Counted from the stretch's first letter, positions 53,394 through 64,000 are shown. The stretch is DNA of 64,000 nucleotides from Apostichopus japonicus (GCF_037975245.1 NC_092576.1:26985611-27049610); one strand, 5' to 3'. Notes: generated from the sequence alone by a model not told the origin. Translations and numbers: made by a program.

Positions 53394-56300
53394 TTATATC
53401 CTCCTACCTGAGGATGTCACTATATTTCCTCCTACCTGAGGATGTCACTTTATATCCTCCTACCTGAGGATGTCACTTTATTTCTTCCTACCTGAGGATG
53501 TCACTTTATTTCCTCCTACCTGAGGATGTCACTTTATTTCCTCCTACCTGAGGATGTCACTTTATTTCCTCCTACCTGAGGATGTCACTTTATATCCTCC
53601 TACCTGAGGATGTCACTTTATATCCTCCTACCTGAGGATGTCACTTTATTTCCTCCTACCTGAGGATGTCACTTTATTTCCTCCTACCTGAGGATGTCAC
53701 TTTATTTCCTCCTACCTGAGGATGTCACTTTATATCCTCCTACCTGAGGATGTCACTTTATATCCTCCTACCTATGGATGTCACTTTATTTCCTCCTACC
53801 TGAGGATGTCACTTTATATCCTCCTACCTGAGGATGTCACTTTATTTCTTCCTACCTGAGGATGTCACTTTATTTCCTCCTACCTGAGGATGTCACTTTA
53901 TTTCCTCCTACCTGAGGATGTCACTTTATTTCCTCCTACCTGAGGATGTCACTTTATATCCTCCTACCTGAGGATGTCACTTTATATCCTCCTACCTGAG
54001 GATGTCACTTTATTTCCTCCTACCTGAGGATGTCACTTTATATCCTCCTACCTGAGGATGTCACTTTATTTCCTCCTACCTGAGGAAGTCACTTTATTTC
54101 CTCCTACCGGAAGATGTCACTTTATTTCCTCCTACCTGAGGATGTCACTTTATTTCCTCCTACCTGAGGATGTCACTTTATATCCTCCTACCTAAGGATG
54201 TCACTTTATATCCTCCTACCTATGGATGTCACTTTATTTCCTCCTACCTGAGGATGCCACTTTATTTCCTCCTACCTGAGGATGTCACTTTATATCCTCC
54301 TACCTGAGGATGTCACTTTATTTCCTCCTACCTGAGGAAGTCACTTTATTTCCTCCTACCTGAGGATGTCACTTTATTTCCTCCTACCTGAGGATGTCAC
54401 TTTATATCCTCCTACCTGAGGATGTCACTTTATTTCCTCCTACCTGAGGATGTCACTTTATTTCCTCCTACCTGAGGATGTCACTTTATATCCTCCTACC
54501 TATGGATGTCACTTTATTTCCTCCTACCTGAGGATGTCACTTTATTTCCTCCTACCTGAGGATGTCACTTTATATCCTCCTACCTGAGGATGTCACTTAA
54601 CTTCCTCCTACCTGAGGATGTCACTTTATTTCTTCCTACCTGAGGATGTCACTTTATTTCCTCCTACCTGAGGAAGTCACTTTATTTCCTCCTACCGGAA
54701 GATGTCACTTTATTTCCTCCTACCTGAGGATGTCACTTTATATCCTCCTACCTAAGGATGTCACTTTATTTCCTCCTACCTGAGGAAGTCACTTTATTTC
54801 CTCCTACCTGAGGATGTCACTTTATTTCCTCCTACCTGAGGATGTCACTTGATTTCCTCCTACCTGAGGATGTCACTTTATATCCTCCTACCTATGGATG
54901 TCACTTGATTTCCTCCTACCTGAGGATGTCACTTTATTTCCTCCTACCTGAGGATGTCACTTTATATCCTCCTACCTGAGGATGTCACTTTATATCCTCC
55001 TACCTGAGGATGTCACTATATTTCCTCCTACCTGAGGATGTCACTTTATATCCTCCTACCTGAGGATGTCACTTTATTTCTTCCTACCTGAGGATGTCAC
55101 TTTATTTCCTCCTACCTGAGGATGTCACTTTATTTCCTCCTACCTGAGGATGTCACTTTATTTCCTCCTACCTGAGGATGTCACTTTATATCCTCCTACC
55201 TGAGGATGTCACTTTATATCCTCCTACCTGAGGATGTCACTTTATTTCCTCCTACCTGAGGATGTCACTTTATTTCCTCCTACCTGAGGATGTCACTTTA
55301 TTTCCTCCTACCTGAGGATGTCACTTTATTTCCTCCTACCTGAGGATGTCACTTTATATCCTCCTACCTGAGGATGTCACTTTATATCCTCCTACCTATG
55401 GATGTCACTTTATTTCCTCCTACCTGAGGATGTCACTTTATATCCTCCTACCTGAGGATGTCACTTTATTTCTTCCTACCTGAGGATGTCACTTTATTTC
55501 CTCCTACCTGAGGATGTCACTTTATTTCCTCCTACCTGAGGATGTCACTTTATTTCCTCCTACCTGAGGATGTCACTTTATATCCTCCTACCTGAGGATG
55601 TCACTTTATATCCTCCTACCTGAGGATGTCACTTTATTTCCTCCTACCTGAGGATGTCACTTTATATCCTCCTACCTGAGGATGTCACTTTATTTCCTCC
55701 TACCTGAGGAAGTCACTTTATTTCCTCCTACCGGAAGATGTCACTTTATTTCCTCCTACCTGAGGATGTCACTTTATTTCCTCCTACCTGAGGATGTCAC
55801 TTTATATCCTCCTACCTAAGGATGTCACTTTATATCCTCCTACCTATGGATGTCACTTTATTTCCTCCTACCTGAGGATGCCACTTTATTTCCTCCTACC
55901 TGAGGATGTCACTTTATATCCTCCTACCTGAGGATGTCACTTTATTTCCTCCTACCTGAGGAAGTCACTTAATTTCCTCCTACCGGAAGATGTCACTTTA
56001 TATCCTCCTACCTGAGGATGTCACTTTATTTCCTCCTACCTGAGGATGTCACTTTATTTCTTCCTACCTGAGGATGTCACTTTATTTCCTCCTACCTGAG
56101 GATGTCACTTTATTTCCTCCTACCTGAGGATGTCACTTTATATCCTCCTACCTGAGGATGTCACTTTATTTCCTCCTACGTGAGGATGTCACTTTATTTC
56201 CTCCTACCTGAGGATGTCACTTTATATCCTCCTACCTATGGATGTCACTTTATTTCCTCCTACCTGAGGATGTCACTTTATTTCCTCCTACCTGAGGATG

Positions 56301-58041
56301 TCACTTTATATCCTCCTACCTGAGGATGTCACTTAACTTCCTCCTACCTGAGGATGTCACTTTATTTCTTCCTACCTGAGGATGTCACTTTATTTTCTCC
56401 TACCTGAGGATGTCACTTTATTTCCTCCTACCTGAGGATGTCACTTTATTTCCTCCTACCTGAGGATGTCACTTTATATCCTCCTACCTGAGGATGTCAC
56501 TTTATATCCTCCTACCTAAGGATGTCACTTTATTTCCTCCTTCCTGAGGATGTCACTTTATTTCCTCCTACCGGAAGATGTCACTTTATTTCCTCCTTCC
56601 TGAGGATGTCACTTTATATCCTCCTACCTATGGATGTCACTTTATTTCCTCCTACCTGAGGATGTCACTTTATTTCCTCCTACCTGAGGAAGTCACTTTA
56701 TTTCCTCCTACCGGAAGATGTCACTTTATTTCCTCCTACCTGAGGATGTCACTTTATATCCTCCTACCTAAGGATGTCACTTTATTTCCTCCTACCTGAG
56801 GAAGTCACTTTATTTCCTCCTACCTGAGGATGTCACTTTATTTCCTCCTACCTGAGGATGTCACTTTATATCCTCCTACCTGAGGATGTCACTTTATTTC
56901 CTCCTACCTGAGGATGTCACTTTATTTCCTCCTACCTGAGGATGTCACTTTATATCCTCCTACCTGAGGATGTCACTTTATATCCTCCTACCTATGGATG
57001 TCACTTTATTTCCTCCTACCTGAGGATGTCACTTTATTTCCTCCTACCTGAGGATGTCACTTTATTTCCTCCTACCTGAGGATGTCACTTTATTTCCTCC
57101 TACCTGAGGAAGTCACTTTATTTCCTCCTACCGGAAGATGTCACTTTATTTCCTCCTACCTGAGGATGTCACTTTATATCCTCCTACCTAAGGATGTCAC
57201 TTTATATCCTCCTACCTGAGGATGTCACTTTATATCCTCCTACCTAAGGATGTCACTTTATATCCTCCTACCTATGGATGTCACTTTATTTCCTCCTACC
57301 TGAGGATGCCACTTTATTTCCTGATACCTGAGGATGTCACTTTATATCCTCCTACCTGAGGATGTCACTTTATTTCCTCCTACCTGAGGAAGTCACTTTA
57401 TTTCCTCCTACCGGAAGATGTCACTTTATATCCTCCTACCTATGGATGTCACTTTATTTCCTCCTACCTGAGGATGTCACTTTATTTCTTCCTACCTGAG
57501 GATGTCACTTTATTTCCTCCTACCTGAGGATGTCACTTTATTTCTTCCTACCTGAGGATGTCACTTTATTTCCTCCTACCTGAGGATGTCACTTTATTTC
57601 CTCCTACCTGAGGATGTCACTTTATATCCTCCTACCTGAGGATGTCACTTTATTTCCTCCTACCTGAGGAAGTCACTTTATTTCCTCCTACCGGAAGATG
57701 TCACTTTATTTCCTCCTACCTGAGGATGTCACTTTATATCCTCCTACCTAAGGATGTCACTTTATATCCTCCTACCTGAGGATGTCACTTTATTTCCTCC
57801 TACCTATGGATGTCACTTTATTTCCTCCTACCTGAGGATGCCACTTTATTTCCTCCTACCTGAGGATGTCACTTTATATCCTCCTACCTGAGGATGTCAC
57901 TTTATTTTCTCCTACCTGAGGAAGTCACTTTATTTCCTCCTACCGGAAGATGTCACTTTATTTCCTCCTACCTGAGGATGTCACTTTATATCCTCCTACC
58001 TATGGATGTCACTTTATTTCCTCCTACCTGAGGATGTCACT
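53394..58041 (+). repeat. Type I region after truncated IIa
   Basis: 166 type I units. Its front joins CACTATATTT-type units. From about 54.57 kb it is a third copy of the 47.85 kb block (offset 6720) and from 55.02 kb a copy of 49.98 kb (offset 5040). A private CACTTGATTT is at 54851. The TCCTGATACC marker is at 57320, 722 bp before the next IIa. No gene is present. Confidence 0.83.
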
Positions 58042-61000
58042 TTATTTCCTCCTACCTAAGGATGTCACTTTATTTCCTCCTACCTGAGGATGTCACTTTA
58101 TTCCCTCCTTCCTGAGGATGTCACTTTATTTTCTCCTACCTGAGGATGTCACTTTATTCCCTCCTACCTAAGGATGTCACTTTATTTCCTCCTACCTAAG
58201 GATGTCACTTTATTCCCTCCTACCTAAGGATGTCACTTTATTCCCTCCTACCTGAGGATGTCACTTTATTTCCTCCTACCTAAGGATGTCACTTTATTTC
58301 CTCCTACCTAAGGATGTCACTTTATTTCCTCCTACCTGAGGATGTCACTTTATTCCCTCCTACCTGAGGATGTCACTTTATTCCCTCCTACCTAGGGATG
58401 TCACTTTATTCCCTCCTACCTAAGGATGTCACTTTATTCCCTCCTACCTAAGGATGTCACTTTATTCCCTCCTACTTAAGGATGTCACTTTATTTCCTCC
58501 TACCTGAGGATGTCACTTTATTTCCTCCTACTTAAGGATATTACTTTATTTCCTCCCACCTGAGGATGTCACTTTATATCCTCCTACCTGAGGATGTCAC
58601 TTTATTCCCTCCTTCCTGAGGATATCACTTTATTCCCTCCTTCCTGAGGATGTCACTTTATTCCCTCCTTCCTGAGGATATCACTTTATTCCCTCCTTCC
58701 TGAGGATATCACTTTATTTCCTCCTACCTGAGGATGTCACTTTTTTCCCTCCTACCTGAGGATGTCACTTTATTTCCTCCTACCTGAGGATGTCACTTTA
58801 TTTTCTCCTACCTATGGATGTCACTTTATTTCCTCCTACCTGAGGATGCCACTTTATTTCCTCCTACCTGAGGATGTCACTTTATATCCTCCTACCTGAG
58901 GATGTCACTTTATTTCCTCCTACCTGAGGAAGTCACTTTATTTCCTCCTACCGGAAGATGTCACTTTATTTCCTCCTACCTGAGGATGTCACTTTATATC
59001 CTCCTACCTATGGATGTCACTTTATTTCCTCCTACCTGAGGATGTCACTTTATATCCTCCTACCTGAGGATGTCACTTTATTTCCTCCTACCTAAGGATG
59101 TCACTTTATTTCCTCCTACCTAAGGATGTCACTTTATTTCCTCCTACCTGAGGATGTCACTTTATTCCCTCCTACCTGAGGATGTCACTTTATTTCCTCC
59201 TACCTAAGGATGTCACTTTATTTCCTCCTACCTAAGGATGTCACTTTATTTCCTCCTACCTAAGGATGTCACTTTATTCCCTCCTACCTAAGGATGTCAC
59301 TTTATTCCCTCCTACCTGAGGATGTCACTTTATTTCCTCCTACCTAAGGATGTCACTTTATTTCCTCCTACCTGAGGATGTCACTTTATTTCCTCCTACC
59401 TGAGGATATCACTTTATTTCCTCCCACCTGAGGATGTCACTTTATATCCTCCTACCTGAGGATGTCACTTTATTCCCTCCTTCCTGAGGATATCACTTTA
59501 TTCCCTCCTTCCTGAGGATGTCACTTTATTTCCTCCTACCTGAGGATGTCACTTTATTTCCTCCTACCTGAGGATGTCACTTTATTCCCTCCTACCTGAG
59601 GATGTCACTTTATTTCCTCCTACCTAAGGATGTCACTTTATTTCCTCCTACCTAAGGATGTCACTTTATTTCCTCCTACCTAAGGATGTCACTTTATTTC
59701 CTCCTACCTGAGGATGTCACTTTATTCCCTCCTACCTGAGGATGTCACTTTATTTCCTCCTACCTAAGGATGTCACTTTATATCCTCCTACCTAAGGATG
59801 TCACTTTATTTCCTCCTACCTAAGGATGTCACTTTATTCCCTCCTACCTAAGGATGTCACTTTATTCCCTCCTACCTGAGGATGTCACTTTATTTCCTCC
59901 TACCTAAGGATGTCACTTTATTTCCTCCTACCTGAGGATGTCACTTTATTTCCTCCTACCTGAGGATATCACTTTATTTCCTCCCACCTGAGGATGTCAC
60001 TTTATATCCTCCTACCTGAGGATGTCACTTTATTCCCTCCTTCCTGAGGATATCACTTTATTCCCTCCTTCCTGAGGATGTCACTTTATTTCCTCCTACC
60101 TGAGGATGTCACTTTATATCCTCCTACCTGAGGATGTCACTTTATTTCCTCCTACCTGAGGAAGTCACTTTATTTCCTCCTACCGGAAGATGTCACTTTA
60201 TTTCCTCCTACCTGAGGATGTCACTTTATATCCTCCTACCTATGGATGTCACTTTATTTCCTCCTACCTGAGGATGTCACTTTATTTCCTCCTACCTAAG
60301 GATGTCACTTTATTTCCTCCTACCTGAGGATGTCACTTTATTCCCTCCTTCCTGAGGATGTCACTTTATTTTCTCCTACCTGAGGATGTCACTTTATTTC
60401 CTCCTACCTAAGGATGTCACTTTATTTCCTCCTACCTAAGGATGTCACTTTATTCCCTCCTACCTAAGGATGTCACTTTATTCCCTCCTACCTGAGGATG
60501 TCACTTTATTTCCTCCTACCTAAGGATGTCACTTTATTTCCTCCTACCTAAGGATGTCACTTTATTTCCTCCTACCTGAGGATGTCACTTTATTCCCTCC
60601 TACCTGAGGATGTCACTTTATTTCCTCCTACCTAGGGATGTCACTTTATTTCCTCCTACCTAAGGATGTCACTTTATTTCCTCCTACCTAAGGATGTCAC
60701 TTTATTCCCTCCTACCTAAGGATGTCACTTTATTCCCTCCTACCTGAGGATGTCACTTTATTTCCTCCTACTTAAGGATGTCACTTTATTTCCTCCTACC
60801 TGAGGATGTCACTTTATTTCCTCCTACCTGAGGATATTACTTTATTTCCTCCCACCTGAGGATGTCACTTTATATCCTCCTACCTGAGGATGTCACTTTA
60901 TTCCCTCCTTCCTGAGGATATCACTTTATTCCCTCCTTCCTGAGGATATCACTTTATTTCCTCCTACCTGAGGATGTCACTTTTTTCCCTCCTACCTGAG

Positions 61001-62129
61001 GATGTCACTTTATTTCCTCCTACCTGAGGATGTCACTTTATTTCCTCCTACCTGAGGATGTCACTTTATTTTCTCCTACCTATGGATGTCACTTTATTTC
61101 CTCCTACCTGAGGATGCCACTTTATTTCCTCCTACCTGAGGATGTCACTTTATATCCTCCTACCTGAGGATGTCACTTTATTTCCTCCTACCTGAGGAAG
61201 TCACTTTATTTCCTCCTACCGGAAGATGTCACTTTATTTCCTCCTACCTGAGGATGTCACTTTATATCCTCCTACCTATGGATGTCACTTTATTTCCTCC
61301 TACCTGAGGATGTCACTTTATATCCTCCTACCTGAGGATGTCACTTTATTTCCTCCTACCTGAGGATGTCACTTTATTCCCTCCTTCCTGAGGATGTCAC
61401 TTTATTTCCTCCTACCTGAGGATGTCACTTTATTTCCTCCTACCTAAGGATGTCACTTTATTTCCTCCTACCTAAGGATGTCACTTTATTCCCTCCTACC
61501 TAAGGATGTCACTTTATTCCCTCCTACCTGAGGATGTCACTTTATTTCCTCCTACCTAAGGATGTCACTTTATTTCCTCCTACCTAAGGATGTCACTTTA
61601 TTTCCTCCTACCTGAGGATGTCACTTTATTCCCTCCTACCTGAGGATGTCACTTTATTTCCTCCTACCTAAGGATGTCACTTTATTTCCTCCTACCTAAG
61701 GATTTCACTTTATTTCCTCCTACCTAAGGATGTCACTTTATTCCCTCCTACCTAAGGATGTCACTTTATTCCCTCCTACCTGAGGATGTCACTTTATTTC
61801 CTCCTACCTAAGGATGTCACTTTATTTCCTCCTACCTGAGGATGTCACTTTATTTCCTCCTACCTGAGGATATCACTTTATTTCCTCCCACCTGAGGATG
61901 TCACTTTATATCCTCCTACCTGAGGATGTCACTTTATTCCCTCCTTCCTGAGGATATCACTTTATTCCCTCCTTCCTGAGGATGTCACTTTATTTCCTCC
62001 TACCTGAGGATGTCACTTTTTTCCCTCCTACCTGAGGATGTCACTTTATTTCCTCCTACCTGAGGATGTCACTTTATTTTCTCCTACCTGAGGATGTCAC
62101 TTTATGGCCTCCTACCTGAGGATGTCACT
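58042..62129 (+). repeat. Full type II cassette, right-hand copy (146 units)
   Basis: IIa 58042-58825, spacer 252 bp, IIc 59078-60085, spacer 196 bp, IIa 60282-61093, spacer 280 bp, IIb 61374-62129. Spacer lengths and order equal the copy at 13469-17416. The first IIa is richer in TTATTCCC units (near 58154, 58381, 58410) and has an extra TTATTCCC/TTCCTGAGG pair near 58650, yet keeps a total of 784 bp. Confidence 0.85.
60282..61093 (+). repeat. Type II block, class IIa with one extra unit (29 units)
   Basis: 812 bp, one unit longer than the standard IIa. The extra consensus unit lies after TTTTTCCC (60982), before the terminal TTATTTTC/CTATGG unit. It also explains why the TTTTTCCC spacing to the next block is 1036 here and 1008 at 16294-17302. 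Confidence 0.8.
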
Positions 62130-63053
62130 TTATTTCCTCCTACCTGAGGATGTCACTTTATTTCCTCCTACCTGAGGATGTCACTTTATATCCTCCTTAC
62201 TATGGATGTCACTTTATTTCCTCCTACCTGAGGATGTCACTTTATTTCCTCCTACCTGAGGATGTCACTTTATATCCTCCTACCTAAGGATGTCACTTTA
62301 TTTCCTCCTTCCAGAGGATGTCACTTTATTTCCTCCTACCTGAGGATGTCACTTTATATCCTCCTACCTGAGGATGTCACTTTATTTCTTCCTACCTGAG
62401 GATGTCACTTTATTTCCTCCTACCTGAGGATGTCACTTTATTTCCTCCTACCTGAGGATGTCACTTTATTTCCTCCTACCTGAGGATGTCACTTTATATC
62501 CTCCTACCTGAGGATGTCACTTTATATCCTCCTACCTAAGGATGTCACTTTATTTCCTCCTTCCTGAGGATGTCACTTTATTTCCTCCTACCTGAGGATG
62601 TCACTTTATATCCTCCTACCTGAGGATGTCACTTTATTTCCTCCTACCTGAGGAAGTCACTTTATTTCCTCCTACCGGAAGATGTCACTTTATTTCCTCC
62701 TACCTGAGGATGTCACTTTATTTCCTCCTACCTGAGGATGTCACTTTATATCCTCCTACCTATGGATGTCACTTTATATCCTCCTACCTGAGGATGTCAC
62801 TTTATTTCCTCCTACCTGAGGATGCCACTTTATTTCCTCCTACCTGAGGATGTCACTTTATATCCTCCTACCTGAGGATGTCACTTTATATCCTCTTACC
62901 TGAGGATGTCACTTTATTTCCTCCTACCTGAGGAAGTCACTTAATTTCCTCCTACCGGAAGATGTCACTTTATATCCTCCTACCTATGGATGTCACTTTA
63001 TTTCCTCCTACCTGAGGATGTCACTTTATTTCTTCCTACCTGAGGATGTCACT
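62130..63053 (+). repeat. Type I region, copy of 17.4-18.3 kb
   Basis: 33 type I units repeating 17417-18340 (offset 44713) with TTCCAGAGG near 62312, GAGGAAG/CCGGAAG and CACTTAATTTCC near 62939. It has the CTAAGG unit near 62534 seen in the 36.8 and 38.6 kb copies but not at 17824. It stops at the 1,204-bp tandem junction. Confidence 0.8.
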
Positions 63054-63333
63054 TTATTTCCTCCTACCTGAGGATATCACTTTATTTCCTCCCACCTGAG
63101 GATGTCACTTTATATCCTCCTACCTGAGGATGTCACTTTATTCCCTCCTTCCTGAGGATATCACTTTATTCCCTCCTTCCTGAGGATGTCACTTTATTTC
63201 CTCCTACCTGAGGATGTCACTTTTTTCCCTCCTACCTGAGGATGTCACTTTATTTCCTCCTACCTGAGGATGTCACTTTATTTTCTCCTACCTGAGGATG
63301 TCACTTTATGGCCTCCTACCTGAGGATGTCACT
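63054..63333 (+). repeat. Type II block, class IIb truncated on the left (10 units)
   Basis: Only the last ten units of IIb: GATATC, CTCCCACC, TTCCTGAGGATATC, TTTTTCCC (63222), TTATTTTC and TTATGGCC (63306). It is the junction copy of the 1,204-bp duplication. Confidence 0.82.
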
Positions 63334-64000
63334 TTATTTCCTCCTACCTGAGGATGTCACTTTATTTCCTCCTACCTGAGGATGTCACTTTATATCCTCC
63401 TACCTATGGATGTCACTTTATTTCCTCCTACCTGAGGATGTCACTTTATTTCCTCCTACCTGAGGATGTCACTTTATATCCTCCTACCTAAGGATGTCAC
63501 TTTATTTCCTCCTTCCAGAGGATGTCACTTTATTTCCTCCTACCTGAGGATGTCACTTTATATCCTCCTACCTGAGGATGTCACTTTATTTCTTCCTACC
63601 TGAGGATGTCACTTTATTTCCTCCTACCTGAGGATGTCACTTTATTTCCTCCTACCTGAGGATGTCACTTTATTTCCTCCTACCTGAGGATGTCACTTTA
63701 TATCCTCCTACCTGAGGATGTCACTTTATATCCTCCTACCTAAGGATGTCACTTTATTTCCTCCTTCCTGAGGATGTCACTTTATTTCCTCCTACCTGAG
63801 GATGTCACTTTATATCCTCCTACCTGAGGATGTCACTTTATTTCCTCCTACCTGAGGAAGTCACTTTATTTCCTCCTACCGGAAGATGTCACTTTATTTC
63901 CTCCTACCTGAGGATGTCACTTTATTTCCTCCTACCTGAGGATGTCACTTTATATCCTCCTACCTATGGATGTCACTTTATATCCTCCTACCTGAGGATG
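63334..64000 (+). repeat. Type I region, right edge
   Basis: Second copy of 62130-62796, running off the window inside a unit (the last bases are CCTGAGGATG). It has TTCCAGAGG near 63516 and GAGGAAG/CCGGAAG near 63856-63884. No flanking unique DNA is reached. Confidence 0.83.

Larger units (their letters stand above)
1..64000 (+). repeat. 28-bp satellite array filling the whole window
   Basis: Bases 1-28 are the consensus unit. Key segments are TTATTTCCTCC at unit positions 1-11, CCTGAGG at 14-20 and GTCACT at 23-28. The unit repeats head to tail to the last base, about 2,286 times, with no spacer and no inverted copy seen. Its composition is 11 T, 8 C, 5 A and 4 G (43% GC), so the plus strand is pyrimidine-rich with a TTTCCTCCT run. 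The CCTGAGG core fits the interrupted palindrome CCTNAGG and survives in the CTAAGG variant, but not in CTATGG or CCGGAAG units. The register is exact wherever I checked it: unit starts fall at 28k+1 up to 18.6 kb, then shift by one base at each of three 27-bp units. Units differ only by a limited set of recurring substitutions. Both window edges lie inside the array. The function is unknown; a centromeric, subtelomeric or interstitial satellite would all fit. Confidence 0.97.
61850..64000 (+). repeat. 1,204-bp (43-unit) tandem duplication cut by the window edge
   Basis: 61850-63053 and 63054-64000 match at an offset of 1204, beginning with GATATC, CTCCCACC, TTTTTCCC, TTATTTTC and TTATGGCC (the IIb rear) and then type I units. 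The second copy is incomplete because the window ends. The only clear difference I saw is the TCCTTACTATGG unit near 62190, against normal CCTACCTATGG near 63400. Confidence 0.8.

Noticed and set aside
2681-62847. Thirteen plus-strand 73-residue reading frames (2681, 4081, 5761, 6461, 17913, 20488, 26508, 36952, 38743, 41318, 51538, 56578, 62626) as genes
   Set aside because: All have the same length and near-identical 28-residue periodic content, start at the same unit position, lack any flanking gene signals, and follow from repeat phase and stop-removing variants.
1-64000. CRISPR array, because the repeat is 28 bp
   Set aside because: Units abut directly with no spacers between them, the copy number is in the thousands, and no cas-like gene is present.
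1-64000. Minus-strand AGGAGG followed seven bases later by GTG, resembling a bacterial ribosome binding site and start in every unit
   Set aside because: The frame closes at TAA after eight codons within the same unit. The motif is a by-product of the TTTCCTCCT tract, and nothing else here suggests a bacterial genome.
1-64000. Splice-like signals: plus-strand pyrimidine tract before CCTGAGG and minus-strand CAGGTAGGAG
   Set aside because: They recur in nearly every unit with no exon-like open frame between them, so they have no discriminating value.
1-64000. Telomere repeat, transposon, tRNA, rRNA or other inserted element
   Set aside because: I read the sequence throughout and saw no departure from the 28-bp unit, no terminal repeats, no target-site duplications and no RNA-gene-like stretch.
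1-64000. Protein-coding repeat gene such as a leucine-rich or mucin-type repeat
   Set aside because: A 28-bp unit changes frame every copy and the consensus stops every 28 codons on the plus strand. The minus strand has three stop triplets per consensus unit.

Overview
The whole 64 kb window is one uninterrupted satellite (macro-minisatellite) array. A 28-bp unit, whose reference copy is bases 1-28, is repeated head to tail about 2,286 times. I find no unique sequence, no inversion, no inserted element, no RNA gene and no credible protein gene. Both window edges cut through the array, so its true length and flanks are unknown. It looks eukaryotic: the array is very long, it has layered higher-order repeats, and CpG is almost absent outside one variant class. 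The species cannot be named from this sequence. Near depletion of CpG would fit a CpG-methylating genome such as a vertebrate, but that is inference.

Units differ by a small reused set of substitutions. Numbering bases within the unit, the recurring ones are: 5 T>A (TTATAT); 6 T>C (TTATTCCC); 8 C>T; 12 T>C; 13 A>T; 16 T>G plus 19 G>A (CCGGAAG); 17 G>A (CTAAGG); 17 G>A plus 18 A>T (CTATGG); 22 T>A (GAGGAAG); 23 G>A (GATATC); and 24 T>C (GATGCC). Two compositional states follow. Type I is rich in TTATAT, CTATGG, CCGGAAG and GAGGAAG units. Type II is rich in TTATTCCC and CTAAGG units and carries CTCCCACC, GATATC and TTTTTCCC markers. I delimit 22 type II blocks. They fall into three classes (IIa about 784 bp, IIb about 756 bp, IIc about 900-1,000 bp) arranged in a conserved cassette: IIa, 252 bp type I, IIc, 196 bp, IIa, 280 bp, IIb.

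Layout: 1-1960 type I; 1961-3864 short IIa-IIb cassette; 3865-13468 type I with three copies of a 60-63-unit block; 13469-17416 full cassette; 17417-23043 type I; 23044-25955 two IIa blocks in a 2,184-bp tandem duplication; 25956-29063 type I, a copy of 19.9-23.0 kb; 29064-38246 cassette copies, some truncated or fused; 38247-53001 long type I region; 53002-53393 truncated IIa; 53394-58041 type I; 58042-62129 full cassette; 62130-64000 type I with the start of a 1,204-bp tandem duplication.

On top of this lie near-identical long duplications, with offsets 699, 952, 1204, 1680, 1791, 2184, 5040, 6020 and 20830 bp. All are whole numbers of units, corrected for one 1-bp deletion that occurs in exactly three units. 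The picture is ongoing amplification by in-register unequal exchange, with recent expansions nearly unmutated. There is no evidence of gene cooperation or pathway function here.
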